Source: Georgenia_B sunbinii | GTDB lineage: Bacteria > Actinomycetota > Actinomycetes > Actinomycetales > Actinomycetaceae | NCBI RefSeq assembly: GCF_036421855.1 | Contig: NZ_JAZGOK010000005.1 | Reading direction: 5' to 3' (one strand) | DNA length: 64,000 bases | Shown here: positions 1 through 10,887 of the stretch, in pieces | How positions within the stretch are numbered: position 1 is the stretch's first letter | Layout of the letters: every line of letters starts with the position of its first letter | Made by a program: the position numbers and the translations under genes | The notes under the pieces: generated by a model | What the model saw: only the letters and a program-made list of their open reading frames with translations | Told to the model about the DNA's origin: nothing | Databases searched by the model: none

Positions 1-654
1 CTGGTGTTCCTCGCGTTCTTCGGACCGCTGCTCAGCGGGATGACCGGGCTGCCGCTCGCGGAGTCGCTGCAGTGGTTCGTCCCCGGGATCATCGTGATGT
101 CCACGCTGTTCGGCACCGCGATGACCGGGTCGAACCTGCTGTTCGAGATCCAGTCCGGCTCGCACGAGCGGATGCTCGTCGCCCCGGTCGCCCGCCCGGC
201 GCTGATGATCGGCCGGGCGCTGAAGGAGATGGTGCCGCTGACGATCCAGGCGCTGGTCATCACCGGCGTCGCTTCGATCGTCGGGTTCCGGCCGTCGCCG
301 CTCATGGTGGTCGGCCTCGTGCTGCTCGGCGTGTTCGGCGTCGGGCTCGGCGCGCTCAGCTACGCGCTGGCCATTGCCTCCCGGGAACGGGACTGGATGT
401 TCTGGACCGTGCAGCAGGGGCTGCTGTTCCCGCTGATGATCCTCTCCGGGATGCTGCTGCCGCTCGACGCCGCCCCCGGCTGGATGCAGGCGCTGGCGCG
501 TGCCAACCCGCTCACCTACCTCGTCGAGGCGGAGCGGTCGCTGTTCAACGGCGCGCTCACCGACCCCTCGGTCTGGCAGGGCGGCATCGCCGCCGTCGTC
601 GTCGCGGCGCTCGGCCTCACGCTCGGGATCCGGGCGATGCGCGACAGCATCTGA
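1..654 (+). CDS. ABC-2 type transporter permease, 5' end missing
   Basis: Membrane subunit of an ABC exporter of the ABC-2 (DrrB/NodJ-like) family; the ATPase partner should lie to the left. The reading frame is open from the first base, so the start is outside the window. About 217 residues are visible, with five or six hydrophobic segments. The pattern of a charged loop (RERDW near residue 127) followed by a hydrophobic stretch and PLTYLVEAERSLF near the end is typical of the ABC-2 C-terminal half. The substrate cannot be told. The stop is 66 bases from the stop of a convergent small gene. Confidence 0.85.
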   Translation: MVFLAFFGPLLSGMTGLPLAESLQWFVPGIIVMSTLFGTAMTGSNLLFEIQSGSHERMLVAPVARPALMIGRALKEMVPLTIQALVITGVASIVGFRPSPLMVVGLVLLGVFGVGLGALSYALAIASRERDWMFWTVQQGLLFPLMILSGMLLPLDAAPGWMQALARANPLTYLVEAERSLFNGALTDPSVWQGGIAAVVVAALGLTLGIRAMRDSI

Positions 655-720
655 CGTCGGCACGGGTGGCCGGCGGCATCGCAGCCAGCCACCCGCGCCG
701 CCGGGTCAGAGCCGGGCGAG

Positions 721-1116
721 TCAGAGCCGGGCGAGCGCGCTGCGCTTGACCGCCTCGAACTCCTCGGCGGAGATCGCGCCGGCGTCGAGCAGGGCCTTGG
801 CCTGCGCGATCTCCCCGGCCGGGGTCGACCGCTCGGAGACCTCTCGGATGTAGCCCTCCGTGGCCGCACGCTGGGCGTCGTGCTGCTGCTGCGTCCGCGC
901 TCCCATCCCGCGGCCCCGAGCGATGAGGTAGACGATCATCGTCAGGAGCGGCAAGAACAGCAGGAAGACGATCCACAGCGCCTTCCAGCCGCCACCGAGC
1001 TCGCGGTCACGGAAGAGGTCGGTGATCACCGAGAAGAGCGCCATCAGGTAGCCGATGAAGATCATCACGGTGAAGAAGAACCACAGGTAGTCCCAGATGT
1101 TGCTGAGGTAGTCCAT
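721..1116 (-). CDS. Small PLDc_N/SHOCT-domain membrane protein
   Basis: A 131-residue protein with two membrane segments near the N-terminus (residues 5-30 and 42-65), like the PLD nuclease N-terminal (PLDc_N) domain. The C-terminal SHOCT motif (residues 98-131) contains the typical pattern of LLDAGAISAEEFEAVK. Such proteins are common in actinobacteria and have no firm function. The start at 1116 is chosen because GGAG lies seven bases upstream; an in-frame GTG at 1143 would add nine residues and has no clear ribosome site. It is convergent with the ABC permease and divergent from the SNF2 gene. Confidence 0.8.
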   Translation of the reverse strand: MDYLSNIWDYLWFFFTVMIFIGYLMALFSVITDLFRDRELGGGWKALWIVFLLFLPLLTMIVYLIARGRGMGARTQQQHDAQRAATEGYIREVSERSTPAGEIAQAKALLDAGAISAEEFEAVKRSALARL

Positions 1117-1320
1117 CGGGCGGCTCCGTCTCGAGGCGTTCACTGACAGGAAGGCCCGCCCCGACGAGAGTGCCGGCGAGCAGCAGAGCTGTGCGTGAGC
1201 AGTGCGGCGGCGGTGATGCCCGCCACACGGCGCTCATCCTATTCACACCTCGGCGGCGAAACGGCGGTTTGGCGGCCCTCGGTGGCGAGCCCGGCCGCCG
1301 TCGATGTCGGCGGTGACGGC

Positions 1321-1326
1321 TACCGT
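1321..1326 (+). promoter_or_regulatory. Candidate -10 box of the SNF2 helicase gene (leaderless)
   Basis: TACCGT ends six bases before GTG 1333, the spacing expected if transcription begins at the start codon. This favours 1333 over earlier in-frame starts and over ATG 1339. No convincing -35 is seen. Confidence 0.45.
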
Positions 1327-1332
1327 GGTCGG

Positions 1333-4647
<3,315 letters not shown>

Positions 4648-4666
4648 CCCGCACCCTCCGTCGGCC

Positions 4667-4918
4667 ACAGCAGACTTGTCACCGACAGCGGGATTGTCAC
4701 CCACAGCAGACTTGTCACCGACAGCGGGATTGTCACCCACAGCAGACTTGTCACCGACAGCGGGATTGTCACCCACAGCAGACTTGTCACCGACAGCGGG
4801 ATTGTCACCCACAGCAGACTTGTCACCGAGAGCGGGATTGTCGCCCACAGCAGACTTGTCACCGAGAGCGGGATTGTCCACCCACAGCAGACTTGTCACC
4901 GAGAGCGGGATTGTCCAC
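4667..4918. repeat. Array A: seven 36-bp dimers of the 18-bp GACAA repeat
   Basis: Seven copies of a 36-bp unit start at 4667, 4703, 4739, 4775, 4811, 4847 and 4884 (the last shifted by one base). Each unit is two related 18-mers: on the minus strand GACAAGTCTGCTGTGGGT-like and GACAATCCCGCTGTCGGT-like. Copies are almost identical, so the array is young or homogenised. It fills the 336-bp gap between the convergent SNF2 and marR genes. Because 18 is a multiple of three, several frames stay open, but the predicted peptides are simple repeats and are not called as genes. Confidence 0.95.
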
Positions 4919-4946
4919 CAACGGCTGCGGACAATCCCGCTCTCGG
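4899..4946. terminator. Hairpin made of two inverted repeat units
   Basis: CCGAGAGCGGGATTGTCC at 4899-4916 is followed after 12 bases by its exact reverse complement at 4929-4946. The right arm is a single inverted copy of the 18-bp repeat. A perfect 18-bp stem between two convergent genes could stop transcription from both sides, although no T-run follows it. Confidence 0.6.
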
Positions 4947-4983
4947 CGAAGGGGGCGATCGTCCCGCGGACCCGCCGGGCCGG

Positions 4984-5469
4984 CTAGAGCTCGGGCTGGG
5001 CGTCGCGGAGCTTGCGGCTGAGCCGGCCGAGCTGGGTGAGCTCCGCCTCGCTCAGCGCGGCGCCGACGTACCGGCGGATCGAGCGCACGTGCCGGCGGCC
5101 GATCTCCCGCTGCAGGGTGGCCCCCGCCTCGGTCAGCGCGACGACGACGCCGCGGGCATCGCCGGGAGCCGAGCGGCGCTCGACCAGGCCACGGTCGGCG
5201 AGGCGGTCGACCATCCGGCTCAGGCTCGGCTGGCTCAGCATGATGAGGTCGTTGAGCCGCCGCATCCGCATCGCACCGCCGTCGCCCAGGCTGAGCTGGA
5301 ACAGCACGTCGTACTCGCGCGACGTCAGCGGGGTGAAGTCGTCGTTCGCCTCGAACCGGCGCATGAGGGTCACCTGAGCGCGGAACAGCTCCTCCCACGA
5401 CTCAGCGGCCAGTCGCGTCATCGATGTCCCGGCCTCACCGTGGCGTGGCCGCCCCGCGTCCGTCCCCAT
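4984..5469 (-). CDS. MarR-family transcriptional regulator
   Basis: A 161-residue winged-helix regulator. The helix-turn-helix region is around residues 70-105 (LNDLIMLSQPSLSRMVDRLADRGL) and is followed by the wing with the DARGVVVALTEAG pattern typical of MarR. No cysteine sensor is visible, so a small-molecule ligand is more likely than thiol redox sensing. GGAGG lies four or five bases before the ATG at 5469; an internal ATG at 5421 is a weaker alternative. It is divergent from the arsR-like/sulP pair, with 170 bases between them, so it may regulate itself or that pair. The target is unknown. Confidence 0.88.
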   Translation of the reverse strand: MGTDAGRPRHGEAGTSMTRLAAESWEELFRAQVTLMRRFEANDDFTPLTSREYDVLFQLSLGDGGAMRMRRLNDLIMLSQPSLSRMVDRLADRGLVERRSAPGDARGVVVALTEAGATLQREIGRRHVRSIRRYVGAALSEAELTQLGRLSRKLRDAQPEL

Positions 5470-5528
5470 GCAACCTCCAGAGTCGACCTCCGATGCTAGC
5501 GCCCACTGGCACCCTGCCCCGCCTCGCC

Positions 5529-5550
5529 CCGGGTGGGCCTGCCCACCCGG
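5529..5550. other. Inverted repeat in the marR/arsR divergent region
   Basis: Ten-base arms CCGGGTGGGC and GCCCACCCGG are separated by CT. Three 9-bp tandem copies of CCCGCTCGA follow at 5551-5577. This could be an operator of the divergent MarR regulator or a leader hairpin. Confidence 0.45.
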
Positions 5551-5589
5551 CCCGCTCGACCCGCTCGACCCGCTCGACCCTCCGCAACA

Positions 5590-5612
5590 TGATGAGTTGA
5601 TAGAATCATCAA
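5590..5612 (+). promoter_or_regulatory. Candidate ArsR-type operator overlapping a -10 box
   Basis: TGATGA (5590-5595) and TCATCA (5606-5611) are inverted, with inner TTGAT (5597-5601) and ATCAA (5608-5612) also inverted. TAGAAT (5601-5606) inside it is a good -10 box. Inverted AT-rich repeats across the promoter are the usual binding sites of ArsR/SmtB regulators, so self-repression by the next gene is likely. Confidence 0.55.
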
Positions 5613-5639
5613 GTCGCCATCTGATTCGGAAAGGATCCC

Positions 5640-6035
5640 GTGCCCACCACCGCAGTCCCCTCCCCCGACGGCGCGCAGCGAGCGGCGCAGCCGCCGGACA
5701 TCCGCACCCCGATCTACGAGATGAAGGCCGAGCTGTTCAAGGCGCTCGGGCACCCGGTGCGCATCCGCACGCTCGAGCTGCTCACCACCGGCGCGCAGCC
5801 GGTGAGCGCGCTCATCGCCGACATCGGGATCGAGGCCTCCCACCTCTCGCAGCACCTCGCCGTGCTGCGCCGAGCGCAGGTGGTCACGACGCAGCGCAGC
5901 GGCAACGTCGTCACGTACACGCTGGCCGATCCCAGCATCGCGGAGCTGCTCGACGCCGCCAAGGCCTTCCTCCTCCACCGCCTCGCCGCGACCAGCACTG
6001 CGCTCGCCAACCTCGCCGCCGAGCCGGACCAATGA
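5640..6035 (+). CDS. ArsR/SmtB-family regulator
   Basis: A 131-residue winged-helix protein. The motif EMKAELFKALGHPVRIRTLELL (residues 23-44) and the recognition region SHLSQHLAVLRRAQVV (about 68-83) are classic ArsR. There is no CVC or other cysteine metal site, so it probably senses something other than thiophilic metals. The start is GTG 5640 with AAGGA five bases upstream. Its stop overlaps the start of the SulP transporter gene (ATGA), so the two are translated together. This pairing of an ArsR protein with a SulP permease is common in actinobacteria and suggests control of the transporter. Confidence 0.9.
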   Translation: MPTTAVPSPDGAQRAAQPPDIRTPIYEMKAELFKALGHPVRIRTLELLTTGAQPVSALIADIGIEASHLSQHLAVLRRAQVVTTQRSGNVVTYTLADPSIAELLDAAKAFLLHRLAATSTALANLAAEPDQ

Positions 6036-7762
6036 CCCTCTACGCCAGTCGGTCGCGCGGCCACCGGGTACGCGACCTCGTCCGCACCAGCCGAGAGCTG
6101 CTGCCCCAGCGCAGCGACTACGCCGCCCTGCCACGGTCGTGGCGCGGCGACCTCCTCGCCGGGCTGACCGTCGGGATCGTCGCCCTGCCGTTGGCGCTGG
6201 GCTTCGGAGTGGCGTCGGGCGTCGGCGCCACCGCGGGACTCATCACCGCGATCGTCGCCGGCTTCGTCGCGGCGGTCTTCGGCGGGTCCCACCTGCAGGT
6301 CTCCGGGCCCACCGGGGCGATGACCGTCATCCTCATCCCGGTCGTCGCCCGGTACGGAGCCGAGTCGGTGTTCGCGCTGTCGATCCTCGCGGGCATCATC
6401 ATCATCGCCATGGGGATCGCCGGCATGGGCCGGCTGGTCGACGTCATCCCGTGGCCGGTGATCGAAGGCTTCAGCCTCGGCATCGGCGTCATCATCTTCC
6501 TCCAGCAGGTACCGCTGGCCCTGGACGTACCCAAGCCCGACGGCGAGAACGCCGGCCTCGTCGCGCTCGAGACGCTGCGGATCACCGAGTGGGGACCGGC
6601 AGTGACGCCGCTGCTGGTGACCGCCGCCGTCGTCGTCATGATGTTCGGGCTCTCGTGGTGGCGGCGCACGCTGCCCGGCTCGCTCATCGCGATCGCCGCC
6701 GCCACCCTCGCCGCCGAGCTGCTCGACCTCGACGTCGCGCGGATCGGTGCGCTGCCCGACTCCCTCCCCACGCCGTCGATCCCCGCCTTCGACGCTGCCG
6801 CGCTCGCCACCCTGCTGCCGTCGGCGTTCGCGATCGCCGCGCTGGCCGCGCTCGAGAGCCTCATCTCCGCGCGCATCGCCGACGGCATGGTCGACGACGT
6901 CCGCCCGACCCACACCAACCGGGAGCTCGTCGGGCAGGGGATGGCCAACGTCGCCTCGGGCATCTTCGGTGGGATGCCCGCGACCGGTGCCCTCGCTCGT
7001 ACCGCGGTCAACGTCCGCGGCGGCGCGAAGACCCGGCTGGCGGCGGCGAGCCACGCCGTCGTGCTTGTGCTCGTCGTGCTGCTCGCCACGCCGGTCGTCG
7101 CCCTCATCCCGATGTCGGCGCTTGCCGGCGTCCTCATGGTGACCGCGCTGCGGATGATCGACCTGCGCACCGCCCGCGCGATCATCCGCTCGGCGCGGTC
7201 CGAGGCGGCGGTCTTCCTCCTCACCGTCGGGGTGACGGTGGTCTTCGACCTCATCGTCGCGGTGCAAGTAGGGGTCGCCACCGCCGCGTTCCTCGCGCTG
7301 CGGGCGATATCGCGCGTCTCCGGGGTCCGTCGGGACCCGCTGGACGACGACGTCGCGGAGCCGTCGCCGCTCGACGACCGCATCGCGGTCTACCGCTTCC
7401 ACGGGGCGCTCTACTTCGGCGCCACCAGGCAGTTCCTCGACGAGGTCACCGCGGTCGACGACGTCGAGGTCGTCGTCCTCGCGCTCGGCGACATCCGGGT
7501 GATGGACGCCTCGGGGGCCAACGCGCTCCAGGAGATCATCACTGACCTCCAGGGCCGGGGCGTCACCGTGCTGCTCAAGGGGCTCGACCGCAACCAGCTC
7601 CGCACCGCCAGCGCCGTCGGGGTGATCGCCGCGCTCGGCACCGAGGAGCACTACTTCGCCGACCTCCGGGCGGCAGTCACCCACGCCCGGACCCACGTGG
7701 CGCACGCCGACGGCGACGCCCCGGGGCAGCTCGGGTGCGCCGAGCCCAGCCGGCTACGCTGA
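6032..7762 (+). CDS. SulP/SLC26-family anion transporter with STAS domain
   Basis: A 576-residue membrane protein predicted to move sulfate, bicarbonate or another anion. The N-terminal motif LPRSWRGDLLAGLTVGIVALP and the region QVSGPTGAMTV (about residues 89-99) are hallmarks of the SulP core. Some ten to twelve membrane segments run to about residue 425, and a cytoplasmic STAS domain follows (about 450-560, with VVVLALGDIRVMDASGANAL). ATG 6032 overlaps the arsR stop by four bases. The substrate cannot be read from sequence. Its stop is one base from the stop of the convergent sigma-factor pseudogene. Confidence 0.92.
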   Translation: MTLYASRSRGHRVRDLVRTSRELLPQRSDYAALPRSWRGDLLAGLTVGIVALPLALGFGVASGVGATAGLITAIVAGFVAAVFGGSHLQVSGPTGAMTVILIPVVARYGAESVFALSILAGIIIIAMGIAGMGRLVDVIPWPVIEGFSLGIGVIIFLQQVPLALDVPKPDGENAGLVALETLRITEWGPAVTPLLVTAAVVVMMFGLSWWRRTLPGSLIAIAAATLAAELLDLDVARIGALPDSLPTPSIPAFDAAALATLLPSAFAIAALAALESLISARIADGMVDDVRPTHTNRELVGQGMANVASGIFGGMPATGALARTAVNVRGGAKTRLAAASHAVVLVLVVLLATPVVALIPMSALAGVLMVTALRMIDLRTARAIIRSARSEAAVFLLTVGVTVVFDLIVAVQVGVATAAFLALRAISRVSGVRRDPLDDDVAEPSPLDDRIAVYRFHGALYFGATRQFLDEVTAVDDVEVVVLALGDIRVMDASGANALQEIITDLQGRGVTVLLKGLDRNQLRTASAVGVIAALGTEEHYFADLRAAVTHARTHVAHADGDAPGQLGCAEPSRLR

Positions 7763-7763
7763 C

Positions 7764-8592
7764 CTACCCGGGCAGGTCAACCGTGGCCAACCGCGCCGGG
7801 TCGGCGAGGACGTCCAACCGGGTGATCCGGCCGCCGGTGATCTCGAACGCCATCAGCGACAGGACTCGGCCGCCGTCGACCGCCATCACCCCGGGGCGAC
7901 CGTCGATGAGCACCGGCACCGCGCGGGCCGCCACCGCGGCGAAGCCAGCCGCCTGCCGGGCGAGCTGCTGAGCGCCGCTGATCACCCGGGTGCCACCCGC
8001 GCCCGCGTCCGAGGTGAGCACGACGTCGTCGTCGAGGAGCGCGACCAGCGCACTGAGGTCGCCGCCCTGGACGGCGGCCAGCCAGGCGTCGACGACGCGC
8101 CGGTGCCAGGCCCGGTCCGCGCGCACCGTCGGCGGGGCGCCGCGCACCCGCCGCCGGGGTGCGGTCGAGCACCGTCGCGATCTCCTCGAACGGCCGGCCG
8201 AAGACGTCGTGGAGCACGAACGCCAGCCGTTCCGCCGGGCCGAGCGTGTCGAGCACGACGAGCAGCGCGACGCCGACGGCGTCCTGCCGGCTGATCTCCT
8301 CCTCCGGGTTCCCGGTGTCGGTCACCGGCTCCTGCCACGGCTCGATCTGCCATGCCCGCTCTCGCCGACGCGCGGCGCTTCGCAGGTGGTCGAGCGCGAG
8401 CCGTGACACCACGGTGGTCAGCCAGGCATCGAGGTTGCGGATCGTGCTGGCATCGGTGCGGTCCAGCCGGAGCCACGCCTCCTGGACGACGTCCTCGGCC
8501 ACGCTCGGCGAGCCCACGAGCTGGTGGGCCACCGCCCGCAGCCGGCCACGCTGCGCCTCGAACTGGATCGCCAGCTGTTGCCGGTCGGTCAT
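7764..8592 (-). pseudogene. ECF41-type sigma factor with SnoaL-like extension, frameshifted
   Basis: The first part (8592 down to about 8149) encodes sigma region 2 (AEDVVQEAWLRLDR), the linker and the start of region 4 (FEEIATVLDRTPAA). The frame is then lost. The remainder (8147 down to 7764) is in another frame and encodes the SnoaL-like C-terminal domain (VDAWLAAVQGGDLSALVALLDDD). In ECF41/SigJ proteins about ten residues (pattern RQLASRARRRV), holding part of the region 4 recognition helix, stand between these parts. Here about 30 bases seem to be missing, in a GCGG-rich stretch. GAGGA precedes ATG 8592. It may be a real pseudogene, a recent strain mutation or a sequencing or assembly fault. 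Its two promoters look intact. Confidence 0.75.
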
Positions 8593-8631
8593 CTGCCCAT
8601 CCTCTCGCTCGCGGGCTGCGGTCACCAGGTC

Positions 8632-8658
8632 GACGTCGCCGGGGCGACGGATGTGACG
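8632..8658 (-). promoter_or_regulatory. ECF41-type promoter toward the sigma gene
   Basis: On the minus strand CGTCACA (8658-8652), 16 bases, then CGTC (8635-8632). The known ECF41 promoter is TGTCACA-N16-CGTC, so this matches except for the first base. It lies about 40 bases before the sigma start and suggests autoregulation. Confidence 0.65.
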
Positions 8659-8661
8659 GCG

Positions 8662-8688
8662 TGTCACATCCGCCCCCCGTCCGCCGTC
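8662..8688 (+). promoter_or_regulatory. ECF41-type promoter of the SDR gene
   Basis: TGTCACA at 8662-8668, exactly 16 bases, then CGTC at 8685-8688: a perfect ECF41 consensus pointing at the SDR gene. The -35 boxes of the two divergent promoters form an inverted repeat at 8648-8672 (CGGATGTGAC, five bases, GTCACATCCG). Confidence 0.8.
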
Positions 8689-8760
8689 GACCTGGCAGCA
8701 CCACCACCTCGGGTGGGCACCGCCGGCACCGCCGGCCGGAAACCGAACGGAGACCGCACC

Positions 8761-9546
8761 ATGGCACCTGTCATCCTCGTCACCGGGGGCACCGGCACGC
8801 TCGGCAGCCACGTGCTGCCACTGCTGACCGCCGCCGGCCACCAAGTTCGCGTCCTCAGCCGCCGACCGCACGAGCCGCTCCCCGGCGTCGAGTACGTGGT
8901 CGCAGACCTCCTGCACGACGACGACGGCGCGGTCACCGCCGCGGTCGACGGCGTGGACACCGTCCTCCACCTCGCCGGCGGGCCTCGCGGCGACGACCGG
9001 GCGACCGCCACCCTCGCCCGGGCGGCCGCCGCCGCCGGGGTGAGCCACGTCGTCGCCATCTCGGTGATCGGCGCGGACCGGGTGCCGCTGGGGTACTTCC
9101 GGGCCAAGCTCGGCGCCGAGCAGGCGGTCGCCGGCGCCGGTGTGCCGTGGACGGTGCTGCGCGCCGCGCAGTTCCACGACCTCGTGCTCACCGCGGTGCG
9201 GTCGATGACCCGGCTGCCGGTGGTCCCCGCGCCCGGCGGGCTCCGCTTCCAGCCGGTCGACGCCCGCGACGTCGGGCAGCGGCTGGTCCAGCTCACCCTG
9301 GGCCCGCCGGCGGGCCGGGTCCGTGACCTCGCCGGCCCGCGTGACTACGCAGTCACCGAGCTGACCCGTGGCTATCTCGAGGCGCAGGGCCGGCAGCGCC
9401 CTCACCTGCCGGTGCGGATCCCCGGCCGGGCGGGACGCGCCTACCGCGCCGGGGACAACCTCAACCTCGACACCGCCGACCGCGGCAGCCGTTCGTGGGA
9501 GGACTTCCTCGCGGCGCGGGTCGACGCCGGCCACCGGGTGGGCTGA
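8761..9546 (+). CDS. NAD(P)-binding NmrA/SDR-like oxidoreductase, ECF41 target
   Basis: A 261-residue atypical short-chain dehydrogenase. The Rossmann motif GGTGTLGSH sits at residues 9-17. A second strand ends in LSRRPH, where the basic residues suggest NADP(H). The body resembles NmrA/isoflavone-reductase-like proteins (VLRAAQFHD, ARDVGQRLV). GGAG lies upstream of ATG 8761. ECF41 sigma genes typically stand beside carboxymuconolactone decarboxylase, oxidoreductase or epimerase (COE) genes that they control, and the perfect ECF41 promoter 72 bases upstream supports this. The substrate is unknown. Confidence 0.87.
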   Translation: MAPVILVTGGTGTLGSHVLPLLTAAGHQVRVLSRRPHEPLPGVEYVVADLLHDDDGAVTAAVDGVDTVLHLAGGPRGDDRATATLARAAAAAGVSHVVAISVIGADRVPLGYFRAKLGAEQAVAGAGVPWTVLRAAQFHDLVLTAVRSMTRLPVVPAPGGLRFQPVDARDVGQRLVQLTLGPPAGRVRDLAGPRDYAVTELTRGYLEAQGRQRPHLPVRIPGRAGRAYRAGDNLNLDTADRGSRSWEDFLAARVDAGHRVG

Positions 9547-9576
9547 GGTCCGGGGCTCGTGGCCGCCGCGGCACCG

Positions 9577-9582
9577 TAGTGT
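9577..9582 (+). promoter_or_regulatory. Candidate -10 box of the HIT gene (leaderless)
   Basis: TAGTGT stands six bases before ATG 9589. No ribosome binding site lies in between, which is consistent with a leaderless transcript. Confidence 0.5.
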
Positions 9583-9588
9583 GGCGCC

Positions 9589-10038
9589 ATGAGCACCGTC
9601 TTCTCCAAGATCATCGCCGGCGACATCCCCGGCAACTTCGTGTGGGCCGACGACGTCTGCGTCGTCTTCGCCACCATCGCGCCGATCACCGACGGCCACA
9701 TGCTGGTGGTGCCACGCGAGGAGATCGTGCAGTTCACCGACGCCAGCGACGACCTGCTGCGTCACCTCGTCGTCGTCGCCAAGACGGTTGGCCGCGCTCA
9801 GCAGGTCGCCTGGGACGCGCCGCGCGCCGCCGTCCTCGTCGCCGGCTTCGAGGTGCCGCACCTGCACGTGCACGTGCTGCCCGCGTGGGACGAGCAGTCA
9901 CTGACCTTCGCCAACGCCCGGCCGGACGTCGCGGGCGAGGACCTCGAGGCCGCCGCCGAGCGGGTCCGGGCCGCGCTGCGCGACGCCGGCCACGGCGTCA
10001 ACATCCCCGCCGAGCTGGGCTCGCCCTCGCTCGACTAA
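9589..10038 (+). CDS. HIT-family nucleotide hydrolase/transferase
   Basis: A 149-residue histidine-triad protein. The active-site motif is H91-L-H93-V-H95 in PHLHVHVLP. The N-terminal part (FSKIIAGDIPGNFVWADD) is that of Hint/YcfF-like enzymes, which hydrolyse nucleoside phosphoramidates or related adenylated compounds. The length fits the family. It seems to be transcribed alone. Its stop is followed at once by an 18-bp repeat array shared with the convergent mntR-like gene. Confidence 0.93.
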   Translation: MSTVFSKIIAGDIPGNFVWADDVCVVFATIAPITDGHMLVVPREEIVQFTDASDDLLRHLVVVAKTVGRAQQVAWDAPRAAVLVAGFEVPHLHVHVLPAWDEQSLTFANARPDVAGEDLEAAAERVRAALRDAGHGVNIPAELGSPSLD

Positions 10039-10048
10039 CGTCCGCGTC

Positions 10049-10192
10049 GACAAGTCGGCTGTCGGTGACAAGTCGGCTGTCGGGGACAAGTCTGCTGTCG
10101 GCGACAAGTCTGCTCTCGGCGACAAGTCTGCTGTCGGGGACAAGTCTGCTGTCGGGGACAATCCCGCTCTCGGGGACAAGTCTGCTGTCGGC
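10049..10192. repeat. Array B: eight tandem 18-bp GACAA repeats
   Basis: Units start every 18 bases from 10049 to 10175. Seven are of the GACAAGTCnGCTnTCGGN type and one (10157) is of the GACAATCCCGCTCTCGGG type. The array fills the gap between the convergent HIT and mntR-like genes, ending eight bases before the latter's stop. It has opposite orientation to array A. Confidence 0.95.
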
Positions 10193-10200
10193 GGGAGGGG

Positions 10201-10887
10201 TCAGGCGGGGGTGGGGGTGATCCAGATGGCGGCGACTGCGCCGTCGCCGAGGTCCACGCGGCTCGGGCTGGCGCCGTCGATCGTGACGTCCACGCTGATC
10301 GTGCCCACCTGCGGCCGGGTCTCGACGACCGCCAGCCGGGCGTCGAGCCGGACGCCGACGTCGGCGAGGTGCCGCAGCACCTGCGGCTCGGCGTCCGAGA
10401 TCCGCGCCACCATGCCGGAACCGCCGGCAGGCACCACGGCCAGCGGCACCGCTGCAGGGACCTGCACCACGCCGTCGCGGGTCGGGATCGGGTCGCCGTG
10501 CGGGTCGCGCGTCGGGTGGCCGAGCAGCGCGTCCACCCGGTCGACGAGCAGGTCGGACACCGCGTGCTCGAGCACCTCGGCCTCGTCGTGGACCTCGTCC
10601 CAGGCGTAGCCGAGGTGCTCGACGAGCAACGTCTCGATGAGCCGGTGGCGGCGCACCATCGCCAGCGCCGCGCGACGCCCGGTCTCGGTCAGCGTGATGA
10701 CGCCGTAGCGCTCGTGGTGGACCAGGCCCTCGGTGGACAGCCGCCGGACCGTCTGGGACACCGTCGAGGCGGCCACCCCCAGCCGTCCGGCGAGCGCGCT
10801 CACGCTCATCCCCGCCTCGCCCCACTCACCGGCGGCGTAGATGAGCTTGAGGTAGTCCTGGGCGACGTTGGAGTCCGGCAGCGTCAC
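10201..10887 (-). CDS. MntR/DtxR-family metal-dependent repressor
   Basis: A 228-residue regulator with an N-terminal helix-turn-helix (VSALAGRLGVAASTVSQTVRRL, about 29-50), a metal-binding dimerisation domain and a C-terminal FeoA/SH3-like domain. Metal ligands can be aligned: D11 stands where DtxR has Met10, and E104 where DtxR has Cys102; H81, E107 and H108 are kept. Asp and Glu at these two places are the MntR pattern, so manganese is a better guess than iron. GTG 10887 overlaps the stop of the VKOR gene (GTGA), so it is co-translated with it. It is probably the last gene of a three-gene operon. Confidence 0.88.
   Translation of the reverse strand: MTLPDSNVAQDYLKLIYAAGEWGEAGMSVSALAGRLGVAASTVSQTVRRLSTEGLVHHERYGVITLTETGRRAALAMVRRHRLIETLLVEHLGYAWDEVHDEAEVLEHAVSDLLVDRVDALLGHPTRDPHGDPIPTRDGVVQVPAAVPLAVVPAGGSGMVARISDAEPQVLRHLADVGVRLDARLAVVETRPQVGTISVDVTIDGASPSRVDLGDGAVAAIWITPTPA

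Noticed and set aside
4667..4918. Possible CRISPR array because of the 36-bp period.
   Set aside because: There are no variable spacers; the whole 36-bp unit repeats head to tail, and no cas genes are near.
4676..4987. Repeat-encoded open frame with SPTADLSPTAGL-like peptides.
   Set aside because: The frame is open only because the repeat length is a multiple of three; similar frames exist on both strands and none has a real domain.
5714..7705. Long open frame opposite the SulP gene.
   Set aside because: It is antisense to a clear transporter and has a His/Asp/Arg-rich composition typical of GC-rich shadow frames.
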